The notes beneath the pieces were generated by a model, which saw nothing but the letters and a program-made list of their open reading frames with translations, had not been told where the DNA came from and searched no databases. The position numbers were made by a program, and so were the translations under genes. Positions 38,769 to 47,096 of a stretch of DNA of 64,000 nucleotides are shown here, piece by piece. Within the stretch, counting starts at the first letter, position 1. Each line of letters begins with the position of its first letter. Source of the DNA: Sphingomonas sp. Leaf412 (lineage in GTDB: Bacteria > Pseudomonadota > Alphaproteobacteria > Sphingomonadales > Sphingomonadaceae); contig NZ_LMQP01000001.1 in NCBI RefSeq assembly GCF_001425405.1, positions 165,801 through 229,800 of the forward strand, written 5' to 3'.

Positions 38769-38844
38769 CCGTTCGGGCTGAGCGAAGTCGAAGCCTATTC
38801 CCGACAGCGGGCGCGCGCCCTTCGACGTCGCTCAGGGCGAACGG
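38769..38844. repeat. Palindromic intergenic repeat, family B copy 1
   Basis: CCGTTCGGGCTGAGCGAAGT and its inverted partner ACGTCGCTCAGGGCGAACGG form a long imperfect hairpin. Other copies lie at 46992-47061 and 48628-48713, all within the maltodextrin locus. This copy separates the halogenase-like gene from the MFS gene. Confidence 0.8.
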
Positions 38845-40364
38845 AGGGCGGACAAGGCGTCCGCATGATCCGGAAGGTTCAGCACGCACCCGTCCAGCAA
38901 CCGGTCGATCCCCGGCAGGTCCACCGCATCCGCCGTCGCGCGCAGCCGGCCCGGGTCCGGGAACGTGCCATAGCCCGCGAACAGCACTTCCCACGACATC
39001 GGCGAATAATAACGCGCCAGATCGCGCTGCCCCAGCAACACCGCCACGTCCCCACCGGTGAACCACGCGGTCATGATCGCCTTCAGATCGTCGGACAGCC
39101 GCTCGTTGGCGGCGTTGTCGCGCCAGAAGTCCGTGTCGCCGCGCCGGTTCAGCCGGTAATGCGCGACGATATAGTCGCGCACGCCTTCGTACCGCCGCGC
39201 GATCCGGGCGTTGAAGGCGTCGCGATGCGCGGGCGTGAAGCCGCCCGCGGCGTAGCTTTCGACGAACCCCTCCACCGCCACCTGCGTCAGGTGAAGCGCG
39301 GTCGCCTCCAGCGGCTCGATGAATCCCTGCGCCAGCCCGATCGCGACGCAGTTGCGGGTCCATGTCGTCTCGACCCGCCCGACCTTCATCGACAGATGCC
39401 GCGCCGGCACGTCGTCGACAACATTCAGGTGTCGGCGCAGCTCGGTTTCTGCCGCATCGGGCGAAATGTGGGCGGAAGAATAGACGTAGCCGTTCCCCGT
39501 CCGCGACGTCAGCGGGATGCGCCACGCCCATCCGTTCGACAATGCGGTGGCGGTGGTGTGTACCTCCAACTTCCCTCTCCCGGTGGGAGAGGGAGGGAGC
39601 GGCGAAGCCGCGGAAGGGTGAGGGCGAGGCGTCGGGATCGTCACCGCCGAATCGCAGAACAGATTCTCCGCAAACGGCCGGAATCGCACACCCAGCGCCT
39701 GCTGCGCGATCAGCGACCGAAACCCGCTCGCATCCATGAACAGGTCGCCCGCGACCCGCTCCCCATCGTCCAGCACCAGCGCCGCGACATCCCCGTCGTC
39801 CGCCAGCGCGATCGACGCGACATGTCGCGACAGATGGACGACGCCCAGCCCGACCGCATGGTCGCGCAGCACCTGACCTACCTTGTGCGCGTCGAAATGA
39901 TAGCCGTAGCCGATGTCGAACGGGAAGGTCGCGGGCGTCACCGGCGCGCGGGCGTCGGCCGCGATCCGTGCGGTCAGGAAGAAGCGGTCGGGATGCGCGT
40001 CCACGTCCGCGCCGCGCCGCCGCGCCAGCGTATTGTGGTGGAATTGCGCCTGCGTATGCCGGTCGATCGCGCTGGGGAAGGGATGGAAGTAGCTTCCCTC
40101 CCCGCCCCAGCCGTCGAAGCGGATCCCCGCCTTGTACGTCGCATCCGCCGCGGGCATCCAGTCGCCTTCCGCGATCCCCAGCCCGCGGAACAGGTCGCGC
40201 ATCTGCGGCGTCGATCCCTCGCCGACGCCGACGATCCCGACCGCGGGACTTTCGACCACCGTCACGCGAGCGCGCGGCCACGCCTTCGCGATCAGGCACG
40301 CCGCCGTCCACCCCGCGGTGCCGCCGCCCAGCACGACGATGCGGAGCGGCGGCGCGTCGGTCAC
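38832..40364 (-). CDS. Tryptophan-halogenase-like flavoprotein 1
   Basis: This 510-residue protein carries the FAD-binding motif GGGTAGW (13-19), the halogenase signature WAWRIP (279-284), a lysine (Lys78, in DATYKAG) at the place of the catalytic lysine of PrnA/RebH, and the EPLEATALHL segment with the glutamate (353) kept but the next serine changed to alanine. It should bind reduced flavin and form HOCl-type oxidant, yet it sits in a sugar-use operon. Residues about 246-265 are encoded by an inserted palindromic repeat. A GTG start overlaps the GH97 stop (GTGA), so it is translationally tied to a glycosidase. The native substrate is unknown. Confidence 0.85.
   Translation of the reverse strand: MTDAPPLRIVVLGGGTAGWTAACLIAKAWPRARVTVVESPAVGIVGVGEGSTPQMRDLFRGLGIAEGDWMPAADATYKAGIRFDGWGGEGSYFHPFPSAIDRHTQAQFHHNTLARRRGADVDAHPDRFFLTARIAADARAPVTPATFPFDIGYGYHFDAHKVGQVLRDHAVGLGVVHLSRHVASIALADDGDVAALVLDDGERVAGDLFMDASGFRSLIAQQALGVRFRPFAENLFCDSAVTIPTPRPHPSAASPLPPSPTGRGKLEVHTTATALSNGWAWRIPLTSRTGNGYVYSSAHISPDAAETELRRHLNVVDDVPARHLSMKVGRVETTWTRNCVAIGLAQGFIEPLEATALHLTQVAVEGFVESYAAGGFTPAHRDAFNARIARRYEGVRDYIVAHYRLNRRGDTDFWRDNAANERLSDDLKAIMTAWFTGGDVAVLLGQRDLARYYSPMSWEVLFAGYGTFPDPGRLRATADAVDLPGIDRLLDGCVLNLPDHADALSALRSP
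39570..39629. repeat. REP-like palindrome inside the halogenase 1 gene
   Basis: The 60-base element has a CCCTCTCCC-GGTG-GGGAGAGGG-type hairpin, then GGCGAAGCCGCGGAAGGG and GTGAGGG. It resembles dispersed intergenic repeats of proteobacteria. It is in frame and encodes about 20 residues rich in Pro and Ser, absent from the neighbouring paralogue. Confidence 0.65.
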
Positions 40365-42448
40365 CTGCGGCGCGCCTTGCGCGCCGATCCGCCCTGCGCC
40401 ACGAACCGCACCGCCTGCCCGCCGCCGGGCGCGAGCGCCAGCGTGAGCGTGTCCGCGGACGTGACATTGCGCGTCTCGATCGCGATCGAGTGCCGCTGCT
40501 CGGTCCGGTAATCCGCGTTCGGCCCGTCGCGATAGATCTGCGCGACGTAGCGGCGTCCCTTGTCCAGGAACGACAGCGGCACCGTCATCGTCCGCGCCTG
40601 TTCGTCGGTGATGCTGCCCAGATACCAGTCGTCCGACGCGCGATCCTTGCGCGCCACGGTCACGTAATCGCCGACCGCCCCGTTCAGCACGCGCGTATCC
40701 TGCCAGTCGACCGGCACGTCCTTGATGAACTGGAACGCGTTCATGTGCTTGGCGTAGTTTTCCGGCGTATCCGCCGCCATCTGCACCGGGGAATAGATCA
40801 CGACGTACAGCGCCAGCTGCTTCGCCTCGGTCGACAGGATCGCCGACCCCTCCGATCCGGTCAGGCTCAGCACGCCGGGCGTGAAGTCCATCGGACCGCC
40901 CAGCCACTGGGTGAAGAACATGTTCGCTTCATGCTCGGGCGGGTTCTTCCCCGGCCAGCTATTGTACTCCATGCCACGGCCACCCTCGCGGCTCAGCCAG
41001 TTGGGATAGGTGCGGCGCAGGCCGGTGTCCTTCACCGGTTCGTGGCTGTCGATGCCGACGCGATATTTCGCCGCGGTCTGCACGACGCGCAAATGGTGGT
41101 TCACCATCCACTGCCCCTCGTGCCACTCGCGCTTCTTCGTCCCGTCCGCATCGACGCGCTCGATCTCGCCCGCGTCGGTGACGTAGCCGGTCTTGACCGC
41201 CGGAATGCCGTGGTCCTGCGCATATTTGAACGCGCGGTCGAGCTGCGCATCGTAATGGCTGACCGATCCGCCGGTCTCGTTATGCCCGATCAGGTAGACG
41301 CCCTTCGCCTTCGCGTAGCGTTGCAGCTCGGCGGCGTCGAAATCCTCGGTCGGCCGGTCGAACTGCATCGCGGTGCCGTCACCGAACCAGTCGCCGTCCC
41401 AGCCGACGTTCCATCCCTCGACCAGCACGCCGGGGATGCCCTGCGCCGACGCGAAGTCGATGTAGCGCTTCACGTTCGCGGTCGTCGCGCCATGCTTCGG
41501 CCCGCGCGCCCACGACCATTCGCCCTTTATCATGTTCCACCACACGCCGACGAACTTGGCGGGCTTCAGCCAGCTGACGTCGCCCAGCTTGTTCGGCTCG
41601 TTCAGGTTCAGCGTGATGTGGTTCATGTACAGGCCGGGGGCATCGTCCGCGATCGCGATCGTCCGCCACGGCGTCGAAAAGGGCGCATCGCGCGTCACCT
41701 TCGGCGCGCCCGCGCCGGGGGTCAGCACCGCCTTCAACGTATGGCCGTCGACCTGCGCCAAATTCATCGCCGAGTAATCGACCAGCGCCGCCTCGTGCAG
41801 CGCGACATGCGTGCCGTCCGCCAGCTTCAGCGTCATGACGGTCTGCGCGGTGCCTACCCCCGACAGCGGGGTGTTGGCGTACAGATATTCCTCGCGGTTC
41901 CACTCGTACGCCGGCTTCCACCACGCCTGCGCGGGTTGCGCGAAGGCGAAGCTGGTCAGCTCCTCCGCGATGTTGACGGTGCCCAGGTTGTCTTGGCGGG
42001 GGAAGGTGTAGCGGAAGCCGACGCCGTCGTCGAAGATGCGGAACGTCACCTCCAGCCGCCGCTTCAGCCGGTTCGCCTCGACCAGCTTCACGGTCAGGTC
42101 GTTATGCCTGTCGCGGATCGTCTTCCACTCGCCGAACGGCTGCGTCCAGCTGGTGTCGCTGCTGTCGGCCGTGGTGCCGAGCAGCTTCATGCCGCGATCC
42201 ATCTTCGGCGCGTCGGTGAACAGGAAGCCCAGCCGGCTCTCGCCCAGGATCTGCTTGCCCCGACGCGTGACCGAATAGGACGCGCGCCCGTCGGGATCGA
42301 TCGACACCGCAACCGCGATCGATTTGTCCGGCGATGTCCCGCGCGCGACGATCCGCGCCTCCGCGGGCGCCTGCGCGACCGTCGCGGTCTGCGCATGGGC
42401 CGCGGAGACCAGCAGGCTGGTGGCGAGCAGGGCGGCAACTATCTTCAT
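40361..42448 (-). CDS. Glycoside hydrolase family 97 alpha-glucosidase
   Basis: This 695-residue secreted enzyme starts with a signal peptide (MKIVAALLATSLLVSAAHAQ). It has the GH97 N-terminal beta domain, a catalytic barrel from about residue 290 (KFVGVWWNMIKGEWSW, VLVEGWNVGWDGDW), the HEPVKDTGLRRTYPNW and EGGRGMEYNSW segments that carry catalytic carboxylates, and a C-terminal beta domain. SusB of Bacteroides is the model; such enzymes invert and release glucose from maltooligosaccharides in the periplasm. AAAGGA precedes the ATG, which overlaps the upstream GH13 stop by one base. Confidence 0.93.
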   Translation of the reverse strand: MKIVAALLATSLLVSAAHAQTATVAQAPAEARIVARGTSPDKSIAVAVSIDPDGRASYSVTRRGKQILGESRLGFLFTDAPKMDRGMKLLGTTADSSDTSWTQPFGEWKTIRDRHNDLTVKLVEANRLKRRLEVTFRIFDDGVGFRYTFPRQDNLGTVNIAEELTSFAFAQPAQAWWKPAYEWNREEYLYANTPLSGVGTAQTVMTLKLADGTHVALHEAALVDYSAMNLAQVDGHTLKAVLTPGAGAPKVTRDAPFSTPWRTIAIADDAPGLYMNHITLNLNEPNKLGDVSWLKPAKFVGVWWNMIKGEWSWARGPKHGATTANVKRYIDFASAQGIPGVLVEGWNVGWDGDWFGDGTAMQFDRPTEDFDAAELQRYAKAKGVYLIGHNETGGSVSHYDAQLDRAFKYAQDHGIPAVKTGYVTDAGEIERVDADGTKKREWHEGQWMVNHHLRVVQTAAKYRVGIDSHEPVKDTGLRRTYPNWLSREGGRGMEYNSWPGKNPPEHEANMFFTQWLGGPMDFTPGVLSLTGSEGSAILSTEAKQLALYVVIYSPVQMAADTPENYAKHMNAFQFIKDVPVDWQDTRVLNGAVGDYVTVARKDRASDDWYLGSITDEQARTMTVPLSFLDKGRRYVAQIYRDGPNADYRTEQRHSIAIETRNVTSADTLTLALAPGGGQAVRFVAQGGSARKARRR

Positions 42449-44031
42449 CACGATTCCTTTCGCGCGACCAGGGCGCCGAACGGCGCGAGCCGCCCGTCGG
42501 CATGGCCGGTCTGGATCAATACGTCGGCGGCATCCCATGCCACCGGCGCGTCGGACAGGTTGAAGGCGCAGGTCAGCACCTCGTTATGCAGGCGCCGCTC
42601 GAACGCCAGCACCGCGTCGTCGGCGGTGACGACGGTCAGGTCGCCCTGCCGTAACGCGCGGTGCTCACGCCGCAACGCCAGCACGGCACGCGTCCAGTGG
42701 AGCATCGACGCCGGATCGGCCTCCTGCCGGTCGACCGCCAGCGCATCGTGATCCGCCCCCACGGGCAGCCACGGCGTCGCGGTCGAGAATCCCACCGCGG
42801 GCGCGCCGCTCTTCCACGGCATCGGCGTCCGCGCGCCATCGCGGCTCAGCGTCAACGGCCAGTTCGCGATCGCCTCGGGATCCTGCAACGCCTCGAACGG
42901 CACGTCGACCTGCGTCAGCCCCAGTTCCTCGCCGTAATAAAGGATGGGCGATCCCCGCAGGCACCCCAGCAGCAGCATCTTCATCCGCGCGAACGCCGCC
43001 GCATGATTGGGCGTGGTCCAGCGCGATACCGCACGCGGCGCATCGTGGTTCTCGAACGCCCAGCTGGGCCAGCCGATGCCGGGCGCATCGGGCCATTTCT
43101 CCACCGCGTCGCGCACCACCGCGGGCGTCAGCGCATCGGCGTACAGGAAGTCGAAGCCATAGGCGCTGTTCAACCGCGTGTTCCCCGCGGTGTACAGCTT
43201 CATCTCGCGGTCGCTCTCCGCCCCGCCGACCTCGGCCACGGTGAAGCGCGCGTCATATTCGTCGAACAATGCGCGGACGCGCTCGATGAAGGCGGGGATG
43301 GCGAGGTCGGACTGGTTGTACTTGTGCAGCTGGAAATCGAACGGCCGCGTCCGCACCTTCCCGTCCGCGGGCGCGGGCGGATTGTCGGTGAAGGCGGGAT
43401 CGAACATCATGAAATTCAGTGCGTCGAGCCGGAACCCGTCGACGCCGCGTTCCAGCCAGAAGCGCGCGATGTCCAGGAACGCCTGCTGCACCGCCGGGTG
43501 ATGCCCGTTGACCTGCGGCTGCTCCTTCAGGAAATTGTGCAGGTAATATTGCCCGCGCCGCCCGTCCCACGTCCACGCGGGGCCGCCGAACACCGACTGC
43601 CAATTGTTGGGCGGGCTGCCGTCCGGTTTCGGATTCGCCCAGACGTACCAGTCCGCGCGCAGATTGGTGCGGTCGCGGCGGCTCTCCTCGAACCACGGAT
43701 GCCGGTCCGACGTGTGCGCCCAAACCTGGTCGACCAGCACCTTCAGCCCCAGCGCATGCGCCTTCGCCGCCAATGCGTCGAAATCGGCGAGCGTGCCGAA
43801 GATCGGATCGACGTCGCGATAATCCGCCACGTCATACCCGAAGTCGGCCATCGGCGAGGTGAAGAACGGGCTGATCCAGATCGCATCGACGCCCAGCGCC
43901 GCGACATAATCGAGGTGCGCGGTGATCCCCGGCAGGTCGCCAATCCCGTCGCCGTTCGAATCCGCGAAGCTGCGCGGATAGATCTGGTAGATCGCAGCGC
44001 CCTTCCACCACGACACGTCCGTTCCGTTCAT
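42448..44031 (-). CDS. GH13 alpha-glucosidase (oligo-glucosidase type)
   Basis: This 527-residue enzyme begins WWKGAAIYQIYPRSFADSNG, typical of the GH13 oligo-1,6-glucosidase/alpha-glucosidase subgroup. The nucleophile is Asp203 (GFRLDALNF), the acid/base Glu267 (TVAEVGG) and the transition-state aspartate lies in FENHDAPR. Region I reads DQVWAHTSD, as in alpha-glucosidases of marine bacteria. No signal peptide is seen, so it probably works in the cytoplasm on imported oligosaccharides. The ATG overlaps the amylase stop by 4 nt. Confidence 0.93.
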   Translation of the reverse strand: MNGTDVSWWKGAAIYQIYPRSFADSNGDGIGDLPGITAHLDYVAALGVDAIWISPFFTSPMADFGYDVADYRDVDPIFGTLADFDALAAKAHALGLKVLVDQVWAHTSDRHPWFEESRRDRTNLRADWYVWANPKPDGSPPNNWQSVFGGPAWTWDGRRGQYYLHNFLKEQPQVNGHHPAVQQAFLDIARFWLERGVDGFRLDALNFMMFDPAFTDNPPAPADGKVRTRPFDFQLHKYNQSDLAIPAFIERVRALFDEYDARFTVAEVGGAESDREMKLYTAGNTRLNSAYGFDFLYADALTPAVVRDAVEKWPDAPGIGWPSWAFENHDAPRAVSRWTTPNHAAAFARMKMLLLGCLRGSPILYYGEELGLTQVDVPFEALQDPEAIANWPLTLSRDGARTPMPWKSGAPAVGFSTATPWLPVGADHDALAVDRQEADPASMLHWTRAVLALRREHRALRQGDLTVVTADDAVLAFERRLHNEVLTCAFNLSDAPVAWDAADVLIQTGHADGRLAPFGALVARKES

Positions 44032-45815
44032 TCGTCCGTCCCAATCGCACACACGGCATAGCCCAGCGCGGGCAATTGCACCCGCAGGCTGCCCGGCGCC
44101 GCCGTCCCGGTCGCACAGCCGGTCCCGGCCAGCGTCGCCACGGTCCCCGCGCCACCGATCTCCACCAGCCGGTCGAGCGGCTGCGTCGAGGTGTTGAATG
44201 CCACCAGCACCTCGCGCCCGTCCAGGATGCGCGACACCGCCAGCAACCCCGGCGTGTCCTCCCGCGCACGCAGCACCGACCGGCCGTGCATCAACGCCGG
44301 CGTCGCGCGCCGCACCTTCGCCAGTCCGGCGATCTGCCTGAACAGCGGGTGAGCGGTGTCGAAGTTTGCGACGGCCGTGGTCGATGTGCTGCCGAGCAGG
44401 CGGTTGTCGTTGTAGCTGGCGACACGGCTGGGGAACATGTCCTCGCGCGCATCCTGATCGATGCCGTCGCCCGCGAACCCCTGCTCATCGCCCGAATAGA
44501 TCGTCGGCACGCCGCGCAGCGTCAGCAGCATCGCGTTCGACAGCATCACGCGGCGCATCACCTCGTCGTCGCCCGCCTGCGGAAACGCCTTGCGCACGTA
44601 ATAGGCGAAGCGGCCGTTGTCGTGGTTGCCCGTGAACGTCGGCAGGCCGCGCGCCGCGTCCTCCCCGCCCGCATATAACGCGTCGCCGCGCAGCAGCGTC
44701 TCGAACGCATCGGTTCCGCGCGTGCCCGCCACGGCCTCGATCACCGCCTGACGGAACGAGAAGTCCAGCACCGCCGGAAAGCCGTCGACCCGCGTGTGCA
44801 CCGCGAGCGGCCCCGGCTCCAGCGTCGTCAACCCCACCTCGCCGAAGATGTGGAAGTTCGGGATCCCCTTCGCCGCCGCCCGCGCGCGCATCGCGGGCAC
44901 GAATGCCTGCCAGAATTCCGGATTGACATGCCGGGCGGTGTCGACGCGGAAGCCGTCGACCCCGAACCGGTCGATCCAGCCGCCGTAGATGTCGATCATC
45001 CCCGCCACGACGCGCGGATTCTCGGTCATCAGGTCGTCCAGCCCGACGAAATCGCCCATCGTCGAATTCTCGTTCGCGAACGTGGTGTTGCCGCGATTGT
45101 GGTACAGCGTCACGTCGTTCAGCCACGCCGGCGACTTCGCCTTCGCCTCCCCCTTGGGCAGATACGGCGTGTACGCGTAGGTCGGATCGGTCAGCCGCGC
45201 GAAATTGTCCGCGGTCATCACCTGATCGCCCGCGAACCCGTCATTGATCGCCTTGCCCGTCACGCCCCCGCGCCGCCGGTACGGATAGTCCGCGCGCGAC
45301 CGGTACGTGCAATCGTCGCACTCTCGATAACGGATGACGTCCGCGGTATGGTTGGCGATGATGTCCATATAGACCTTCATGCCCTTCGCATGCGCCGCAT
45401 CCACCAGCGCCCGGAAGTCCGCATCGGTCCCGTAATGCGGATCGACATGCTCGAAGTCGGTGATCCAGTAGCCGTGATACCCCGCGCTCTCCTGCCCCTT
45501 CGCGCCCTGCACCGGCTTGTTGCGGAAGATCGGCCCGACCCAGATCGCGGTCGCGCCCAGCGCCTGGATATAGTCCAGCCGACGGATCAGGCCCTTGAGG
45601 TCGCCGCCGTGATAGAAGCCCTTGTGCGCCGGATCGAACCCGGTCGCCATCGGGCCGCCGCGCAGCCCCCCGCGGTCGTTCGCGGGATCGGCATTGTCGA
45701 ACCGGTCGGGCAGCGCGAAGTAGATCACCTCGCTGTCGGGGGTGCGCGCGCGATAATCCTGCGCGGCGGCCGGCGTCACGGCGGCCAGCATCATCGCGGC
45801 GATCCAGCTTTTCAC
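44028..45815 (-). CDS. Secreted GH13 alpha-amylase
   Basis: This 595-residue enzyme has a signal peptide (KSWIAAMMLAAVTPAAAQ after the start). Catalytic residues are seen in GFRVDTARHV (nucleophile), HIFGEVG (acid/base) and FTGNHDN. The N-terminal part (EVIYFALPDRFDNADPANDRG) is typical of large extracellular or periplasmic alpha-amylases with a calcium site. A GTG start is chosen because GGGAGG lies 7 bases upstream and the signal peptide begins there; the upstream in-frame sequence lacks these. It heads the run of five genes and is divergent from lacI, with an operator-like palindrome 78 bases upstream. Confidence 0.93.
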   Translation of the reverse strand: MKSWIAAMMLAAVTPAAAQDYRARTPDSEVIYFALPDRFDNADPANDRGGLRGGPMATGFDPAHKGFYHGGDLKGLIRRLDYIQALGATAIWVGPIFRNKPVQGAKGQESAGYHGYWITDFEHVDPHYGTDADFRALVDAAHAKGMKVYMDIIANHTADVIRYRECDDCTYRSRADYPYRRRGGVTGKAINDGFAGDQVMTADNFARLTDPTYAYTPYLPKGEAKAKSPAWLNDVTLYHNRGNTTFANENSTMGDFVGLDDLMTENPRVVAGMIDIYGGWIDRFGVDGFRVDTARHVNPEFWQAFVPAMRARAAAKGIPNFHIFGEVGLTTLEPGPLAVHTRVDGFPAVLDFSFRQAVIEAVAGTRGTDAFETLLRGDALYAGGEDAARGLPTFTGNHDNGRFAYYVRKAFPQAGDDEVMRRVMLSNAMLLTLRGVPTIYSGDEQGFAGDGIDQDAREDMFPSRVASYNDNRLLGSTSTTAVANFDTAHPLFRQIAGLAKVRRATPALMHGRSVLRAREDTPGLLAVSRILDGREVLVAFNTSTQPLDRLVEIGGAGTVATLAGTGCATGTAAPGSLRVQLPALGYAVCAIGTDE

Positions 45816-45892
45816 GCAGGCCCTCCCATTCCGGCCGTGTCCGCCGGTCGCCGCCGTGATGCGCGCGCAGCGCGGGCGTGCCAAGCGCGCAG

Positions 45893-45904
45893 CATACGTA
45901 TTCA
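45893..45904. promoter_or_regulatory. LacI-type operator, copy at the amylase-lacI promoter
   Basis: CATACGTATTCA, centred on the perfect palindrome ATACGTAT, lies 78 bases before the amylase start and 46 bases before the lacI ATG. The identical 12-mer recurs at 51759-51770 upstream of the TonB receptor. LacI proteins bind such short dyads with a central CG. Confidence 0.65.
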
Positions 45905-45949
45905 CGCCATCGCTTCCCCCGCGCGCGCAACGGGTATACGCCGGTCGCC

Positions 45950-46972
45950 ATGGCGGCGATCGACAAGCCCACCTCCTTCGACATCGCCGCGCTGGCGGGC
46001 GTCTCGCAGCCGACCGTCAGCCGGGCGCTGCGCGGCGACCGCACGGTCAGCGAGGCGACGCGCCTGCGCATCGAGGCGATCGCGCGGCAACTGAACTACA
46101 AGGTCGATCGCAACGCGTCCTCGCTGCGTGGCGGGCAGGCGAAGACGCTGGCATTGCTGTTCTTCGAGGATCCGCTGCCCGACGGATCGTTCATCAACCC
46201 CTTCTTCCTGTCGATGCTCGGCTCGATCCTGATGCGGTGCGCGCAGAAGGGCTACGACCTGCTGACCTCGTTCCAGCAATTGTCCGCCGACTGGCACAAG
46301 GATTACGAGGATGCGCGCAAGGCCGACGGGCTGATCCTGCTCGGCTACGGCGATTGGGAGACCTATCGTTCGCGGCTGACCGATCTGGTGCGGCAGGACA
46401 CGCATTTCGTCCGCTGGGGATCGGTGGAGCCGCATGGCCTGGGCCATGTCATCGGCTGCGACAACCTCGCGGGCGGGCGCGACGTCGGTCGCCACCTGAT
46501 CGAACGCGGCCGCCGCCGGATCGCCTTCGTCGGCGACGCGTCGAACCACTATCCCGAATTCCGCGACCGCTACCGCGGGCTGGGCGAGGCACTGGCGGAA
46601 GCCGGGATCGACGCCGATCCCGCGCTGCACGTCGATTCGCTGTCGATCGAACAGGGCGGCTACGACGCCACCCGCGCGCTGATCGCGCGCGGCGCCGGCT
46701 TCGACGCGATCTTCGCCGCCTCCGATCTCATCGCACTGGGCGCGATGCGCGCGCTGGGGGAGGCGGGGCTGGGCATCCCCGGCGACGTGTCGGTCGTCGG
46801 CTTCGACGACATTCCCGCGGCCAGCTCGACGCGCCCCCCGCTGACGACCGTGTCGCAGGACTATAGCCGCGCGGGCGCCGCGCTGGTCGACGCGCTGGTC
46901 CGCCGCATCGCGGGGGAGACGGGCGAGAATGCGATGCTGCCGGCAAGGCTGGTCGTCAGGGCGTCGAGCTAG
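45950..46972 (+). CDS. LacI-family regulator of the maltodextrin locus
   Basis: This 340-residue protein has an N-terminal helix-turn-helix (FDIAALAGVSQPTVSRALRG, residues 9-28), hinge helix near RNASSLRGGQ and a periplasmic-binding-protein-like sugar domain (to the end, with FAASDLIALGAMRAL and VVGFDDIPAA). It is divergent from the alpha-amylase and convergent with the second halogenase-like gene. In Caulobacter the related MalR represses malA and is relieved by maltose; the same role is inferred here. The ATG at 45950 places the helix-turn-helix at the usual distance. Confidence 0.9.
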   Translation: MAAIDKPTSFDIAALAGVSQPTVSRALRGDRTVSEATRLRIEAIARQLNYKVDRNASSLRGGQAKTLALLFFEDPLPDGSFINPFFLSMLGSILMRCAQKGYDLLTSFQQLSADWHKDYEDARKADGLILLGYGDWETYRSRLTDLVRQDTHFVRWGSVEPHGLGHVIGCDNLAGGRDVGRHLIERGRRRIAFVGDASNHYPEFRDRYRGLGEALAEAGIDADPALHVDSLSIEQGGYDATRALIARGAGFDAIFAASDLIALGAMRALGEAGLGIPGDVSVVGFDDIPAASSTRPPLTTVSQDYSRAGAALVDALVRRIAGETGENAMLPARLVVRASS

Positions 46973-46991
46973 GCGCTAACGCAAACCGTCC

Positions 46992-47061
46992 CCGTTCGGC
47001 CTGAGCGCAGTCGAAGGCCGCGCGCCGCGCATGTGCTTCGACGACGCTCAGCACGAACGAA
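46992..47061. repeat. Palindromic intergenic repeat, family B copy 2
   Basis: CCGTTCGGCCTGAGCGCAGT and TCGACGACGCTCAGCACGAA form the hairpin arms. It lies between the convergent lacI and halogenase 2 genes and may end both transcripts. Confidence 0.75.
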
Positions 47062-47096
47062 GGTCCGTCATTGCGCGCCAAGCGACGCAATGACGC

